NCBI GenBank assembly: GCA_030599175.1
Contig: JAUVON010000004.1
Coordinates: forward strand, 1 to 25,266
DNA: 25,266 bases
DNA from: Desulfobulbaceae bacterium
GTDB lineage: Bacteria; Desulfobacterota; Desulfobulbia; Desulfobulbales; Desulfocapsaceae
Direction: 5' to 3'
The notes beneath the pieces are model-generated. The model made no database searches. It was given only the letters and a program-made list of their open reading frames with translations, and was not told the origin of the DNA. Position numbers and translations under genes: made by a program. This document shows positions 1 to 10,124 of this stretch, piece after piece (position 1 is the first letter of the stretch; every line of letters starts with the position of its first letter).

Positions 1-724
1 GGGCAAACATGTCACGAACTCGGGAAGCACCAACTCCGACAAACATCTCAACGAAATCGGATCCGGAAATACTGAAAAAAGGAACATCGGCTTCTCCTGC
101 TATTGCCTTTGCAAGCAGCGTTTTACCTGTACCCGGAGCCCCTACAAGCAGAACACCGGGGGGAATACGACCACCAAGTGCTGTAAATTTACCCGGGTCT
201 TTTAAAAAGTCGATTATCTCTTCGAGTTCTGCTTTAGCTTCATCGATTCCCGCAACATCGGCAAAGGTAACCTTGTTGTCACTTTGCTCAACGAGCTTGG
301 CCCTGTTTTTGCCAAAGGAGAGTGCACCTCCTTTGCCCCCACCCTGCATCTGTCGCATAAAGAAAACCCAGACACCGATGAGCAGCAGCATAGGGAACCA
401 GGAGACAAAAATGGTCATGAACCAGGAATCCTTTTGTGCCTCTTTGACGGTGATGTCTACACCTGCCTGTCTGAGAATAGGGATCAACTCTCTGTCCGCC
501 ATCGGGTAAATTGTTTGAAACGGTTTACCGTCCTGGAGGATACCGCTGATCACGTCCCCACTTATGGCAACACGGTTTATTGCCTTATTGTCGACACTTG
601 CAATAAACTCGCTATAGGTAAGCGAGGTCCTGCTGCTCTGCGGCTTGTTAAAAAGATTAAAGAGAAGGATCATGGTTAAACCAATCACCAACCACATACT
701 CAAATTTTTATAAAAAGTATTCAA
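1..724 (-). CDS. ftsH: ATP-dependent zinc metalloprotease FtsH, N-terminal part (runs off left edge)
   Basis: Membrane-anchored AAA+ protease that degrades misfolded and regulatory membrane and cytosolic proteins. The visible 241 residues hold a first membrane helix (about 10-26), a periplasmic segment, a second helix (about 103-122), then the start of the AAA domain: Walker A GAPGTGKT at 195-202 and the pore-loop FVG at 228-230. Walker B, the second region of homology and the zinc HEXXH site lie beyond the window. I chose the TTG at 724: GGAG lies about 7 bases upstream and the resulting start, [16 protein letters not shown], is the usual FtsH N-terminus. An ATG at 697 would cut into the first membrane helix. 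It follows carB on the same strand with 178 bases between them, so it probably has its own promoter. Family identity is certain; only the start is a choice. Confidence 0.96.
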   Translation of the reverse strand, partial: MNTFYKNLSMWLVIGLTMILLFNLFNKPQSSRTSLTYSEFIASVDNKAINRVAISGDVISGILQDGKPFQTIYPMADRELIPILRQAGVDITVKEAQKDSWFMTIFVSWFPMLLLIGVWVFFMRQMQGGGKGGALSFGKNRAKLVEQSDNKVTFADVAGIDEAKAELEEIIDFLKDPGKFTALGGRIPPGVLLVGAPGTGKTLLAKAIAGEADVPFFSISGSDFVEMFVGVGASRVRDMFA

Positions 725-793
725 AGAGGTCTCCAGCGACGCTAAAAAATTTTCTGACTTGTCAGATTAGTTACTCAACTACACGGTTTATAA

Positions 794-822
794 CATATAA
801 ACAAGGTCGATCTCAATTGCAA
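794..822 (-). promoter_or_regulatory. Putative ftsH promoter with overlapping palindrome
   Basis: Minus-strand TTGCAA (817-822) and TATATG (794-799) are separated by 17 bases, about 70 bases before the ftsH TTG. The -10 lies inside a perfect 7-bp inverted repeat, GTTTATAACATATAAAC on the plus strand (786-802), which could be an operator or chance AT-rich sequence. No heat-shock sigma-32-like sequence was obvious. Confidence 0.4.
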
Positions 823-902
823 CCCGTGCACACTGACATTAAAATAAAACATAAATTGATATTGTCGAGCTAAGATTGCACCTTTTTACCTTATTGGGTG
901 GA

Positions 903-3900
903 TCATGTAAAGTATTGGACAGGTTGCACCCCCATCTCATTATGAACAAGTTCCTGCATACCTTTGACCAGAGCAGCAGCACCGGTCACCGTGGTTGTGT
1001 AGGGTATGTGGAAGTCGAGAACAGCCCTGCGAATTATATAAGAATCTTCAGTGGTTCGTTTGCCCAGGGAGGTATTGACAATCCATGAGATCTGGCCGTC
1101 CTGAACTTTATCCAGAATGTGTGGTCTGCCCTGAGAGATTTTGTTGATATGTTTGCAATCTACTCCTTCATCCTGCAAAACGGCGGCTGTGCCGCTGGTT
1201 GCAAAGAGCGTAAAGTTCAAATCTACAAGGGCTTTGGCTACAGGGACAATGGCAGCCTTATCCCCATGGCGGACACTGATAAAGACATTGCCGGATCGGG
1301 GGAGGGAAGAACCCGCTGCCAGCTGCGCTTTCGCAATTGCCAACCCCAGGTTAACGTCAATGCCCATCACTTCTCCGGTGGATTTCATTTCCGGGCCAAG
1401 CAGGGTGTCGACATTTTCAAATCTGTCGAAGGGGAATACAGCCTCCTTTACCGTCCAGTGGCTGATCTCAGTTTCACAGGTCATACCCAGTTCTTCAAGG
1501 GTGCTACCCAGCATGACCTTAGTTGCCAGTTTTGCAAGGGGAACTCCGGTAGCCTTGCTCACAAATGGCACGGTTCTGGATGCACGGGGATTGACCTCAA
1601 GTATATAGAGCTGGTTCTCTTGTACAGCGAATTGCACATTCATCAGGCCGATGACACCAAGCTCAATGGCCATAGCCCTGCTCGCCTGTTTAATCTCTTC
1701 TATAATTTCATTGGACAGAGTGTGGGGTGGCAGGATGCATGCTGAATCCCCTGAGTGGATGCCGGCCTCCTCCACATGTTCCATAATGCCGCCGATGATT
1801 GTCACTTTGCCATCACAGATAGCATCAACATCGATTTCGATGGCATCCTTTAGAAATCTGTCGATCAGCACTGGATGTTCAAGGCGTTCACTGCCCATGG
1901 CAGCCATAAAATTCTTAATGCCTGCACTATTGTATACGATCCGCATATCACGGCCACCAAGCACATATGAAGGTCGTACCACCACCGGGAAGCCTATCCT
2001 GTCTGCAGCAACGACAGCTTCTTCAAGGGTGTGGACGGTGTCATTATCCGGCTGGCGGAGGTTGAGTTTTTGCAGGAACTGTTTGAAACGCTTCCGGTCT
2101 TCAGCTCTGTCAATTGCGTCCGGCTGCGTACCAATGATTGTTACCCCTGCCTTTTCAAGGGGGACGGATAAATTGAGCGGGGTTTGTCCGCCAAACTGGA
2201 CAATGACACCATCCGGCTGCTCCTGCTCGATAATGTTCAGTACATCTTCCCGGGTGAGCGGTTCGAAATAGAGTTTGTCTGAGGTGTCGTAATCGGTGGA
2301 AACCGTCTCCGGATTTGAATTGACCATGATCGATTCCACCCCGATCTCCTTTAAGGCAAAGGCAGCATGGACACAGCAGTAGTCGAATTCAATCCCCTGG
2401 CCAATGCGGTTGGGGCCGCCTCCCAGGATGATAACTTTCTTTCTGTTTGTCCGGACTGCCTCATTTTCCTGTTCATAGGTTGAGTAATAGTATGGGGTGT
2501 AGGATTCAAATTCGGCTGCACAGGTGTCCACAAGCTTGTATACCGGGATGATTTCCAGGTTGGTACGAAGTTCCCGGATATCATCTTCAGATGTTCCGGT
2601 GAGAAAGGCAAGCTGGTTATCCGAAAATCCCTGCTCTTTGCAGAAGCGCAGGAATTCATTATCCAGTCCCGGGAATCCTCTCCTGCTGATTTTTCTTTCT
2701 GTTTCAACAATCTGCTTAAAATTATAGAGGAACCATGGGTCGATTTTGGTGAGGGCGTAGAGCTCGTCAAGATCCATGTCTCGTTTGAGTGCCTCGTATA
2801 TTTCACCTATGCGTTTGGAACTCGGTTGTCGCAGACCATGTTCAAGATCTTCCAACTCGATTTCAGTTAAAATCTGTTCTCCGTCACCACCAAACCCGGA
2901 TCGCCCGGTCTCAAGAGACCGCATAGCCTTCTGGAAGGCTTCTTTAAACGTCCTTCCTATGGCCATGGTTTCTCCGACTGACTTCATAGCGGTGCTGAGT
3001 ACATCATCAGCTTCAGGGAATTTTTCAAAGGTAAAGCGCGGGATTTTTACCACGCAATAGTCGATGGTAGGTTCAAAGGCAGCATAGGTCTCCCGGGTGA
3101 TATCATTTTGCAGCTCATCCAGGGTATAACCGACAGCCAGTTTTGCGGCGATTTTTGCTATGGGGAATCCTGTGGCTTTGGATGCCAGAGCAGAGCTTCT
3201 TGAAACCCTCGGGTTCATCTCGATGATCATCAGTTCGCCGTCTTCGGGATTGACCGCAAACTGAACATTGGAGCCGCCGGTCTCAACGCCGATTTCACGG
3301 ATTATGGCGATGGCAGCATCTCGCATGTTCTGATACTCACGGTCTGTAAGGGTCTGGGCCGGGGCTACGGTCATGCTGTCACCGGTGTGGACACCCATGG
3401 CATCAATGTTTTCGATGGAGCAGATAATAACAACATTGTCTTTGTTGTCCCGCATCACTTCCAGCTCATACTCTTTCCAGCCCAGCAGACTGCGTTCGAT
3501 CATCACCTCAGTTGTCATAGAGAGGTCGAGTCCTGAACTACATAATTCTCTCAGTTCATGGCGGTTATAGGCGACGCCGCCGCCGGTTCCGCCCAGGGTA
3601 AAACTTGGGCGGACAATTACCGGAAATCCGATCTCATCGCCTGCAGCCTTGGCAGCCTCGACAGTCTGAACAATTGCGGATTCGGGTACTTTGAGACCAA
3701 TGTTTTTCATGGCGTCCCGGAACTCTTCTCTTCCTTCAGCCTTTTTGATCACATCGATATCAGCTGCAAGCAGTTCAACCTTATACTTATCAAGCACTCC
3801 AAGCTCAGAGACCTTGATGGCTGTGTTGAGAGCGGTCTGTCCGCCAAGTGTAGGCAGAAGAGCGTCGGGACGTTCTTTTTCGATGACCTTGGCGACAAAC

Positions 3901-4115
3901 TCCGGGGTGATCGGTTCAATGTAGGTACTGTCGGCCAACTCCGGGTCGGTCATAATGGTTGCCGGATTTGAATTGATCAGGACGACTTCATACCCTTCTT
4001 CTTTCAGCGCTTTTACAGCTTGTGCCCCCGAATAATCAAACTCGCAGGCCTGGCTGATGATGATGGGGCCTGAGCCGATAATAAGGATTTTACGTATGTC
4101 TGTTCTTTTTGGCAT
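903..4115 (-). CDS. carB: Carbamoyl-phosphate synthase large subunit
   Basis: Makes carbamoyl phosphate from bicarbonate, ATP and the ammonia delivered by CarA, feeding arginine and pyrimidine synthesis in the cytoplasm. At 1070 residues it is the normal full length (about 1073 in E. coli). The two homologous synthetase halves are visible: each has an N-terminal Rossmann-like segment ([20 protein letters not shown] and [19 protein letters not shown]) followed by an ATP-grasp domain with a glycine-rich loop (TLGGTGGG in the first half). The C-terminal allosteric MGS-like domain (about 930-1070) contains [14 protein letters not shown]. It lies 49 bases downstream of carA on the same strand and should be cotranscribed. 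No strong terminator hairpin follows it. The ATG at 4115 gives the expected [18 protein letters not shown] start, although its Shine-Dalgarno is weak. Confidence 0.98.
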   Translation of the reverse strand: MPKRTDIRKILIIGSGPIIISQACEFDYSGAQAVKALKEEGYEVVLINSNPATIMTDPELADSTYIEPITPEFVAKVIEKERPDALLPTLGGQTALNTAIKVSELGVLDKYKVELLAADIDVIKKAEGREEFRDAMKNIGLKVPESAIVQTVEAAKAAGDEIGFPVIVRPSFTLGGTGGGVAYNRHELRELCSSGLDLSMTTEVMIERSLLGWKEYELEVMRDNKDNVVIICSIENIDAMGVHTGDSMTVAPAQTLTDREYQNMRDAAIAIIREIGVETGGSNVQFAVNPEDGELMIIEMNPRVSRSSALASKATGFPIAKIAAKLAVGYTLDELQNDITRETYAAFEPTIDYCVVKIPRFTFEKFPEADDVLSTAMKSVGETMAIGRTFKEAFQKAMRSLETGRSGFGGDGEQILTEIELEDLEHGLRQPSSKRIGEIYEALKRDMDLDELYALTKIDPWFLYNFKQIVETERKISRRGFPGLDNEFLRFCKEQGFSDNQLAFLTGTSEDDIRELRTNLEIIPVYKLVDTCAAEFESYTPYYYSTYEQENEAVRTNRKKVIILGGGPNRIGQGIEFDYCCVHAAFALKEIGVESIMVNSNPETVSTDYDTSDKLYFEPLTREDVLNIIEQEQPDGVIVQFGGQTPLNLSVPLEKAGVTIIGTQPDAIDRAEDRKRFKQFLQKLNLRQPDNDTVHTLEEAVVAADRIGFPVVVRPSYVLGGRDMRIVYNSAGIKNFMAAMGSERLEHPVLIDRFLKDAIEIDVDAICDGKVTIIGGIMEHVEEAGIHSGDSACILPPHTLSNEIIEEIKQASRAMAIELGVIGLMNVQFAVQENQLYILEVNPRASRTVPFVSKATGVPLAKLATKVMLGSTLEELGMTCETEISHWTVKEAVFPFDRFENVDTLLGPEMKSTGEVMGIDVNLGLAIAKAQLAAGSSLPRSGNVFISVRHGDKAAIVPVAKALVDLNFTLFATSGTAAVLQDEGVDCKHINKISQGRPHILDKVQDGQISWIVNTSLGKRTTEDSYIIRRAVLDFHIPYTTTVTGAAALVKGMQELVHNEMGVQPVQYFT

Positions 4116-4164
4116 AAGTGAATTTTCAGCTGTGTGTTGTTGTTTTTCGTACTCGGACAGGCTC

Positions 4165-5283
4165 CTAGCGCATCATATCAATAAACTGATCAAAAAGATA
4201 AACAGCATCATGGGGGCCTGGCGCATGTTCCGGGTGGTATTGGACGGAAAAGGCAGGGAAACTTTTGTGGCGCATACCTTCCAGGCTGTTATCGTTGAGA
4301 TTGATGTGGGTAACTTCAATCTTGTCTTTTGGCAGGCTTTCGCTGTCGAGACAGAAACCGTGATTTTGAGAGGTTATTTCAACGTGACCGGTGGTAAGGT
4401 CTTTAACCGGTTGATTACCTCCACGGTGGCCAAATTTTAATTTATAGGCTGAACCGCCGTAGGCAAGCCCAAGCATCTGATGACCAAGACATATTCCAAA
4501 TATCGGCTTTTTACCTAGAAGAGCCTGGATGGTTTCAACAACACCCTTAACACCTTCAGGATCACCCGGGCCGTTGGAGAGGAAGATGCCGTCGGGGTTC
4601 ATGGCAAGTACTGTCTCTGCATCAGTTGTTGCCGGCACCACCTGTACCTGGCATCCTTTTTCTGTCAGCAGCCTAAGCTGGTTGAATTTTATACCGAAGT
4701 CAAAGGCGACAACTTTATATGGATTGGCAATATTCTGTTGAGCCGTTGTGAAATCGATGCCCGGCACAGGTTTATTATCGGCCCAGCCATATGGTTCGTC
4801 ACAGGTTACCCGTTTTACCATATCTTGACCGACAAGGCCTGACCAGTCCCGGGCCCTCTGTATGAGCGAATTGTGATCCGGATCTTCGGTGGAAACTATA
4901 CATTTCATTGCTCCTTGAGACCGGATATGTTTTACAAGTGCACGGGTGTCAAATCCCTCAACACCGAGGATGGAGTATTCCTGTAAAAAATCTCCCAGGG
5001 ACATGGTTGAGCGGTAATTGGAGGGATATCCATTGTATTCTTTAATAAGAAATGCCATGGGGTGAATTGCGGCTGATTCCATATCTTCAGGGTTGATGCC
5101 GTAATTGCCGATCATCGGATATGTCATGGTGACAATCTGCCCGGTATAGGATGGATCGGTAAGGATCTCCTGGTACCCGCTGAGTGATGTGTTGAAGACA
5201 ATCTCGCCAACAGCTTCACCGTGGCCGGTAAATGACCGCCCTTTAAAAATGGTGCCATCTTCCAGGACTATTAGAGCTTTCAT
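4165..5283 (-). CDS. carA: Carbamoyl-phosphate synthase small (glutaminase) subunit
   Basis: Class I glutamine amidotransferase subunit that hydrolyses glutamine and channels ammonia to CarB. It has 372 residues against about 382 in E. coli. The N-terminal CarA domain starts with [18 protein letters not shown] and contains [21 protein letters not shown]. The C-terminal amidotransferase domain has the nucleophile Cys265 in FGICLGHQ and the His350/Glu352 pair in QYHPEH, so the triad is complete. The ATG at 5283 is preceded by GAGGA about 9 bases upstream. It is the first gene of carAB. The TAG stop is the start of a 13-base motif that recurs at 15798-15810. Confidence 0.98.
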   Translation of the reverse strand: MKALIVLEDGTIFKGRSFTGHGEAVGEIVFNTSLSGYQEILTDPSYTGQIVTMTYPMIGNYGINPEDMESAAIHPMAFLIKEYNGYPSNYRSTMSLGDFLQEYSILGVEGFDTRALVKHIRSQGAMKCIVSTEDPDHNSLIQRARDWSGLVGQDMVKRVTCDEPYGWADNKPVPGIDFTTAQQNIANPYKVVAFDFGIKFNQLRLLTEKGCQVQVVPATTDAETVLAMNPDGIFLSNGPGDPEGVKGVVETIQALLGKKPIFGICLGHQMLGLAYGGSAYKLKFGHRGGNQPVKDLTTGHVEITSQNHGFCLDSESLPKDKIEVTHINLNDNSLEGMRHKSFPAFSVQYHPEHAPGPHDAVYLFDQFIDMMR

Positions 5284-5615
5284 ACCGTTTTTTCCTCTGT
5301 CTGTTGGTGGTTATAAGATTACTATGAGCATTCTCTGGCATTTGACGAATAGCAGGGGGCTGGTATGCAGGCAAAACTATTTAATATAACCTGAAAAGAA
5401 AAGATGCGTCAATCGTAAATGGTCGCTGGATTGGGAAATTTACCATCTTTGTGGCTCTTGACAGGTTTCATTATGCTTCTTGTCTTTGCTTGCAAACAAG
5501 TCTTATTGATTGATCTGTTAAGTGATATTGATTAAGATGAGACTGTGTAATAGTTTGATAAAATAGACTCGACTTGTCAATGCTGGTTTGCAATGCCAAT
5601 ACAAAAGGAGCTCCA
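5284..5615. other. Divergent intergenic region carA / pycA
   Basis: This 332-base gap carries the leaders of two divergent transcription units. On the minus side is the carAB promoter. On the plus side a weaker candidate is TTGATC (5510-5515) with TAAGAT (5533-5538) at 17-base spacing, about 75 bases before the pycA TTG. A TTGACA at 5458-5463 has no convincing -10 partner. No RNA gene or repeat was seen. Confidence 0.45.
5383..5412 (-). promoter_or_regulatory. Putative carAB promoter
   Basis: Minus-strand TTGACG (5407-5412) and TATATT (5383-5388) with an 18-base spacer, about 100 bases before the carA ATG. This is a good sigma-70-type match. No arginine operator or pyrimidine attenuator was recognised in the leader. 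Confidence 0.55.
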
Positions 5616-7058
5616 TTGAAAAAGAAAATTTTAGTAGCCAACCGGGGTGAGATTGCTATTCGATTAATTCGGGCCATACAGGAACTCGGCCACGGCGCTG
5701 TTGCTGTATATGAAACTCCGGATGAGATGTCCAGACATATCAGAATAGCTGATGAGGCAATTTTACTGGGTGATGGTCCCCGTTGTGATTATCTGAATAT
5801 CGAAAAAATTATTTCGGCTGCAAAAAAAACAGGTGCCATTGCTATTCATCCCGGCTACGGGTTTCTGGCAGAAAACCCATTTTTTGCTAAAGCCTGTGAG
5901 ATGGCGGATATCATCTTTATAGGGCCGTCTTCAGAAATTATCACCAATCTTGGAAATAAGGTGACTGCCAGGGAGATCATGTCTGATGCGGGCATTCCCA
6001 TGGTTCCAGGGACTCCCAATTTGTCACAGGGAAAAGAAGGTATAGATCAGGCGCTCGCATTTGGCGCTGAATATGGTTATCCGGTCATGCTCAAAGCGAC
6101 CTGCGGAGGGGGGGGGCGTGGTATTCGCAGGATTGAGAATGACCAGGAGATGGTAGAAGAGATTCCGATGGCACGCTCTGAAGCACTTGCATCGTTTAAT
6201 GATGATTCAGTCTATCTGGAGAAAGTGGTACTCAATCCGAAACATGTTGAGGTGCAGATACTTGCTGACAGCCATGGTAATACGCTTCATCTGGGCACCC
6301 GTGACTGTTCAATCCAGCGCAGGAATCAAAAACTTATAGAAATAGCACCCTCCATGATCGAGGATCAGGGGTTGCTGGATAAAATATGTGAAACCGCTGT
6401 CAAGGCTGCAAAGGCGTCAAATTATTTCAATGCCGGAACTGTTGAATTCCTTCTCGACAGTGATTTTAATTACTATTTTCTGGAGATTAATACCCGGGTT
6501 CAGGTCGAGCATACGGTAACGGAAATGATTACCGGCATTGATATTGTCCGCAATCAGATAAATCTCGCCTTTGGCTATCCGCTCTCTTTTACCCAGGAGG
6601 ATGTAAAGCCCAGGGGACATGCTATTGAAGTTCGGATTAATGCGGAAGATCCCAAAAATGATTTTATGCCGGAGGGTGGTAAGCAGGTCTCCGTTTATCG
6701 TTCCACCGGTGGTTTCGGGGTGCGTCTTGATGGATTTGTGTATCAGGGTTATGTCATCCCTGAGGTGTATGATTCACTCCTGGTCAAATTAACAGTACAT
6801 GGATTCACCTGGGATGAAACTGTGGGCAGGCTGAGGCGGTGTTTGCAGAATTTTGCGATCAGGGGACCTAAAACCACAATTCCGTTCTATGAAAATATTG
6901 CATCGGAAAAGGATTTCTTGAGCGGTAATTTTGATACCTCATATATTGATACTCATCCGCATATTTTTCTTTATGATGAAGATTCCAGTGAGGTGGGTAA
7001 ACTTGCGAGACTGATTGCGGAAATTCATTATCGCAAAGAAAACCCCTATGCTGCATAG
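5616..7058 (+). CDS. pycA: Biotin carboxylase subunit (pyruvate carboxylase subunit A / AccC-like)
   Basis: Cytoplasmic ATP-grasp enzyme that carboxylates biotin on the partner carrier domain using bicarbonate and ATP. The 480 residues start MKKKILVANRGEIAIR. The ATP-binding glycine loop GGGGRG is at 164-169. The catalytic signature around Glu290, Asn292, Arg294 and Glu298 (EINTRVQVEH) matches the ExNxRxQxE pattern, and AIEVRINAEDP carries the later conserved Arg. The C-terminal biotin carboxylase domain is present and there is no carrier domain. I chose TTG at 5616 because AAGGAG lies 5 bases before it and the family N-terminus begins there; upstream in-frame starts at 5574 and 5580 lack this. 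Its neighbour 70 bases downstream is the carboxyltransferase-biotinyl subunit, so a two-subunit carboxylase is likely. A role in acetyl- or propionyl-CoA carboxylation cannot be excluded from this subunit alone. Confidence 0.9.
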   Translation: MKKKILVANRGEIAIRLIRAIQELGHGAVAVYETPDEMSRHIRIADEAILLGDGPRCDYLNIEKIISAAKKTGAIAIHPGYGFLAENPFFAKACEMADIIFIGPSSEIITNLGNKVTAREIMSDAGIPMVPGTPNLSQGKEGIDQALAFGAEYGYPVMLKATCGGGGRGIRRIENDQEMVEEIPMARSEALASFNDDSVYLEKVVLNPKHVEVQILADSHGNTLHLGTRDCSIQRRNQKLIEIAPSMIEDQGLLDKICETAVKAAKASNYFNAGTVEFLLDSDFNYYFLEINTRVQVEHTVTEMITGIDIVRNQINLAFGYPLSFTQEDVKPRGHAIEVRINAEDPKNDFMPEGGKQVSVYRSTGGFGVRLDGFVYQGYVIPEVYDSLLVKLTVHGFTWDETVGRLRRCLQNFAIRGPKTTIPFYENIASEKDFLSGNFDTSYIDTHPHIFLYDEDSSEVGKLARLIAEIHYRKENPYAA

Positions 7059-7128
7059 ATTTTTTGTAAAAAGAAAGAAGGTGCAATTTCTAAGTAATAG
7101 ATGAAGATGAACGTACAGGGAATATAAT

Positions 7129-9033
7129 ATGACAAGAATAAATCAGGGAACCCCGGTTACAGAAATAGTTGAAACACTGAGAAATAGCAAAGGGTACTAC
7201 ATAACCAACACAGCAAGAGATCTTTCCCAGTCCGATTTTAAAAACCGCATACTTCTGCATACGGATCTGATGGCTGCACCCGCCAGGGAAAGGGCCGGAT
7301 ATTTTTCTTTAGAGATAACCGGTGGAGCATCTATTCATGTGGATATTCTGCGCAAGCAGGTGAACCCTTTTCTCAAGCTGAGGAAACTGAGAGAATCCAT
7401 GCCGAATACGATGTTTCAGACCCTCTGCAGAGGGGCAAATCTATTTGGTTATCGCCCCTATCCGCAAAATGTGATTCGTTTTACTGTCCGTGAATTTGCC
7501 AAATATGTGGATGTATGGCGAACATTTGATTTTATGAATCATGTACCCAATATGCTTGCTGTTTTTGAGGAGGTGGCAACGGCTGGAAAACTCAATGAAC
7601 CATGCATCTGTTTTTCGACCGGACCTGAGCATACGGATGATTTCTATGTGGCCAAAGCAGGAGAGATCATTGAGGCGACGGGCAGGGATATTGTCCTCTG
7701 TATCAAAAATCATGGAGGCCTGGGGACACCTACCAGAATTGGTCAACTGGTTGATTCGCTTAAACAGAAATATCCGGATATCCCTCTTCATTATCATGGC
7801 CATAATACCGATGGCAATGATCTGGGAAGAATTATTGAGGCGGTAAAAAATGGTGCCACAATTGTTGATGCGGCGGATTCTGCATTTACCGGATTCTATG
7901 GACCTCCCCCGATTCTCAGTGTGGTTCAGTCACTAAAGGAATTTGGTTATGTGGCTGAGGGCCTTGATGAAGGTGCGGTGATCGAGACATCTGAGGTGAT
8001 ACGGGATCAGCGACAATATTACGATCAGTTTGAATCCCAGATAAAGGGGTTTCAGCCAACTGTGCAGATTCATAAGCTGCCGGGCGGGGCGATGGGGTCA
8101 AGCCTTGAGCAGGCATCAAAGGGAGGCTTTCTTGATAAGATGCCTGACATTCTGCATAAAGAACTGCCACGGGTACAGAAAGAGTTGGGAAATTACTGGT
8201 CGGTTACTCCGGGCTCCCAGATCCTCTGGACTACCGCTGTATCAAATGTCATTGACGGGGAGCGTTACGGCAACCCCTCCGGGGATCTGAGAAACCTGTT
8301 GCTGGGTAAATATGGGCCGTTTCCTTTTTATAAACCGGACGAGTGGATATATGAAAAGGTTTTGGGAGACGACTGGATAACTGTTCTCGAAGAGGAGGGT
8401 GGTGTCGAAGATGTTGAAAATATGGATCTTGCCCTTGAAAGGTATGATCTTGCCGAACAGTTAGGGGTGGAACCGACTGATGAGCAGCTTATCCTCTATC
8501 TTCAGCACCCAAATGACGCCGTTGAGTTTCTCAAATTTGAAGAAAAGTATGGCCGGGTTTATGTTTTGTCACCTGCTGTTTTTTTCCATAAGGGAGGGTT
8601 TGAAATTGGTGACAAACTGGCTTTTAGAGACCACCAGGGTAAAGAACATATGATTGAGATTGGTCCTTCTCCGGTGACTGATACAGGAGAAACATCTGTC
8701 TATCTTACCGTTGATCACCATCAGTCATCTTTTACCTTCAAGCCGGATGTGACACTCTCAGAGGCAGGCGAGGCAATGCTGTCCAAGGAAGAAATTATCG
8801 ATCTTGCCAAGGCAGGAGATGTACGTTCGCCATTTAGTGGAAATATAGTTGAGATATCGGCGGATGAAGGGCAGGAGGTACTAGTCGGAGATCGTGTGGC
8901 GATTATGGAGGCGATGAAAATGCAAACACCGATTCTCTGTGAAATGAGTGGTATTGTTACGGCCATTTTTGCAAAAAAAGGTGACGCATTAAAACCCGGT
9001 GACAGAATCCTGAAGATTGATCAGGATGAGTAG
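7129..9033 (+). CDS. pycB: Divergent carboxyltransferase-biotinyl subunit (PycB/OadA-like)
   Basis: Probable subunit B of a two-subunit pyruvate carboxylase: an HMGL-like TIM-barrel carboxyltransferase (about 20-300), a conserved carboxylase middle region (about 300-480) and a C-terminal biotinyl domain (about 560-634) with EAMKMQ, the biotin-accepting residue being Lys597. Candidate metal ligands are kept: Asp31 (TARD), Lys193 (IKN) and His223/His225 (HYHGHN). The flanking motifs are not canonical. The usual LRDxHQS becomes ARDLSQSD, the usual IKDMAG becomes IKNHGG, and HSHCTSG becomes HGHNTDG. The protein is about the usual length of PycB and OadA proteins. It may therefore be a separate branch with the same chemistry or with a different acceptor. 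It lies 70 bases after pycA with AGGGA before the ATG. Its stop is 7 bases from the stop of the converging lipoprotein gene, with no clear terminator between them. Confidence 0.82.
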   Translation: MTRINQGTPVTEIVETLRNSKGYYITNTARDLSQSDFKNRILLHTDLMAAPARERAGYFSLEITGGASIHVDILRKQVNPFLKLRKLRESMPNTMFQTLCRGANLFGYRPYPQNVIRFTVREFAKYVDVWRTFDFMNHVPNMLAVFEEVATAGKLNEPCICFSTGPEHTDDFYVAKAGEIIEATGRDIVLCIKNHGGLGTPTRIGQLVDSLKQKYPDIPLHYHGHNTDGNDLGRIIEAVKNGATIVDAADSAFTGFYGPPPILSVVQSLKEFGYVAEGLDEGAVIETSEVIRDQRQYYDQFESQIKGFQPTVQIHKLPGGAMGSSLEQASKGGFLDKMPDILHKELPRVQKELGNYWSVTPGSQILWTTAVSNVIDGERYGNPSGDLRNLLLGKYGPFPFYKPDEWIYEKVLGDDWITVLEEEGGVEDVENMDLALERYDLAEQLGVEPTDEQLILYLQHPNDAVEFLKFEEKYGRVYVLSPAVFFHKGGFEIGDKLAFRDHQGKEHMIEIGPSPVTDTGETSVYLTVDHHQSSFTFKPDVTLSEAGEAMLSKEEIIDLAKAGDVRSPFSGNIVEISADEGQEVLVGDRVAIMEAMKMQTPILCEMSGIVTAIFAKKGDALKPGDRILKIDQDE

Positions 9034-9040
9034 GATAGTA

Positions 9041-10108
9041 TCATTCAACTTTTTCAATAAATTCAAGGTAGATATACCCTTCGTTTCCTTTATATTTGAC
9101 CTTGTAAAATTCACCGTTTTTTGAGAGAACGTTTAATAAAGTGCCCGCCGGTACACTATCAATAATCTCAGCGCCGAACAGATCCCTGGCCTGCAGCAGA
9201 TCCGTATCATCTGTTGTGATATACCTGGAGGTCGGTTTTTTGTTCGATGGGGCAGGGGGAGGCTTCGGAATCTCGACGACTTTTTCAGGTTCTTTCGATG
9301 TTGGCGGATCTATCTGTCTGGGCGAGGGGGGCTGTATCTTTTGAGGTGGCGTATCAGGCTTATACTGTGGTGGACGTGTCAGTAAATCGTATGTTGCACT
9401 GTCAAGAGACCAGGTTATAGTCAGGTCGTTGTCCTGCTGAAAACTGTTCATGGCTTTTCTGGTCTTCTGGCCCATGAGACCATCTGGCGGTCCTGGATTG
9501 TAGCCTGCACTGCCCAGGGCTTTCTGGGCGGACTGAAGTTTTGGGTCAAATTTTTGATCCGGTGTGACCGGTTCTCCATCTGGTAGTACTGGCATCTCAG
9601 TTGCGAATGAACTACGGTTGCAGTCGCCATTTCCAGAGGGAAAGAGGTTGTTGCAAATTTTCTGATACAGTTTGTTCCTGAGGAAATTCTCAACCTGCTC
9701 TATATGGGTCTGTTGATGTGGCAAATTCATGGAATGTTCATGGAAGAGTTGTACCCTGGTGCCGATTTTGGTTGCACCGGCGTCTTCAGCATCAAGCCTG
9801 ATGTCATAACTGAACGTATACGTTTGTCTGGATAGTTTAGATCCCGGTATATCCATTTCATTAGCATCAATTGTTGCTGTATCAGTAGAGATAAAACTAT
9901 TTTCCTTATCCAGAGTAGCAATCGTACTGAACTCTATCACAGCGTCTACCGTCGCATGCCATGTTTTTTCAAAGGTGGCACGAAACGTATAGTCCGGGTT
10001 GATCGGGACAATCTCAGTATTGTCAATATGTCGGAGATTGATATTACATCCGGCAGTGATTACCATGGACAAAAATAGTGTTCCGAGAATTAGATAATTA
10101 GATTTCAT
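9041..10108 (-). CDS. Lipoprotein with peptidoglycan-binding and SH3-like domains
   Basis: This 355-residue exported protein starts at the ATG at 10108, preceded by GAGAGGAA; an upstream in-frame ATG at 10141 overlaps the previous gene and lacks this site. Residues 1-20 form a hydrophobic signal peptide ending MVITAG before Cys21, a plausible but imperfect lipobox. Residues 30-165 form an unassigned globular domain. A PG_binding_1-like repeat follows at about 191-243 (AQKALGSAGYNPGPPDG, TRKAMNSFQ), then a proline-rich linker (245-302) and an SH3b-like domain at about 303-355 (VPAGTLLNVLSKNGEFYKVK). Family knowledge suggests it binds the cell wall; no catalytic residues are visible. It begins 16 bases after the stop of the large TPR membrane protein, so the two are almost certainly cotranscribed and may work together at the envelope. 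Specific function unknown. Confidence 0.85.
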   Translation of the reverse strand: MKSNYLILGTLFLSMVITAGCNINLRHIDNTEIVPINPDYTFRATFEKTWHATVDAVIEFSTIATLDKENSFISTDTATIDANEMDIPGSKLSRQTYTFSYDIRLDAEDAGATKIGTRVQLFHEHSMNLPHQQTHIEQVENFLRNKLYQKICNNLFPSGNGDCNRSSFATEMPVLPDGEPVTPDQKFDPKLQSAQKALGSAGYNPGPPDGLMGQKTRKAMNSFQQDNDLTITWSLDSATYDLLTRPPQYKPDTPPQKIQPPSPRQIDPPTSKEPEKVVEIPKPPPAPSNKKPTSRYITTDDTDLLQARDLFGAEIIDSVPAGTLLNVLSKNGEFYKVKYKGNEGYIYLEFIEKVE

Positions 10109-10124
10109 TTTTCCTCTCCTCTGT

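Noticed and set aside
284..679. 131-codon plus-strand open frame opposite ftsH
   Set aside because: Antisense to a clear FtsH N-terminus; its translation is low complexity with no family resemblance.
753..766. Small palindrome TCTGACTTGTCAGA followed on the minus strand by a T-run, possible attenuator of ftsH
   Set aside because: The stem is only 5-6 bp with a 2-4 base loop, too weak to call a terminator or attenuator.
1119..2271. Long plus-strand open frames of about 150-208 codons opposite carB
   Set aside because: They are antisense to a full-length, motif-complete carB, have no recognisable domains or ribosome sites, and arise from codon bias on the opposite strand.
5471..5677. 68-codon minus-strand open frame across the pycA start
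   Set aside because: It overlaps the pycA promoter and start on the opposite strand, with no ribosome site or recognisable motif.
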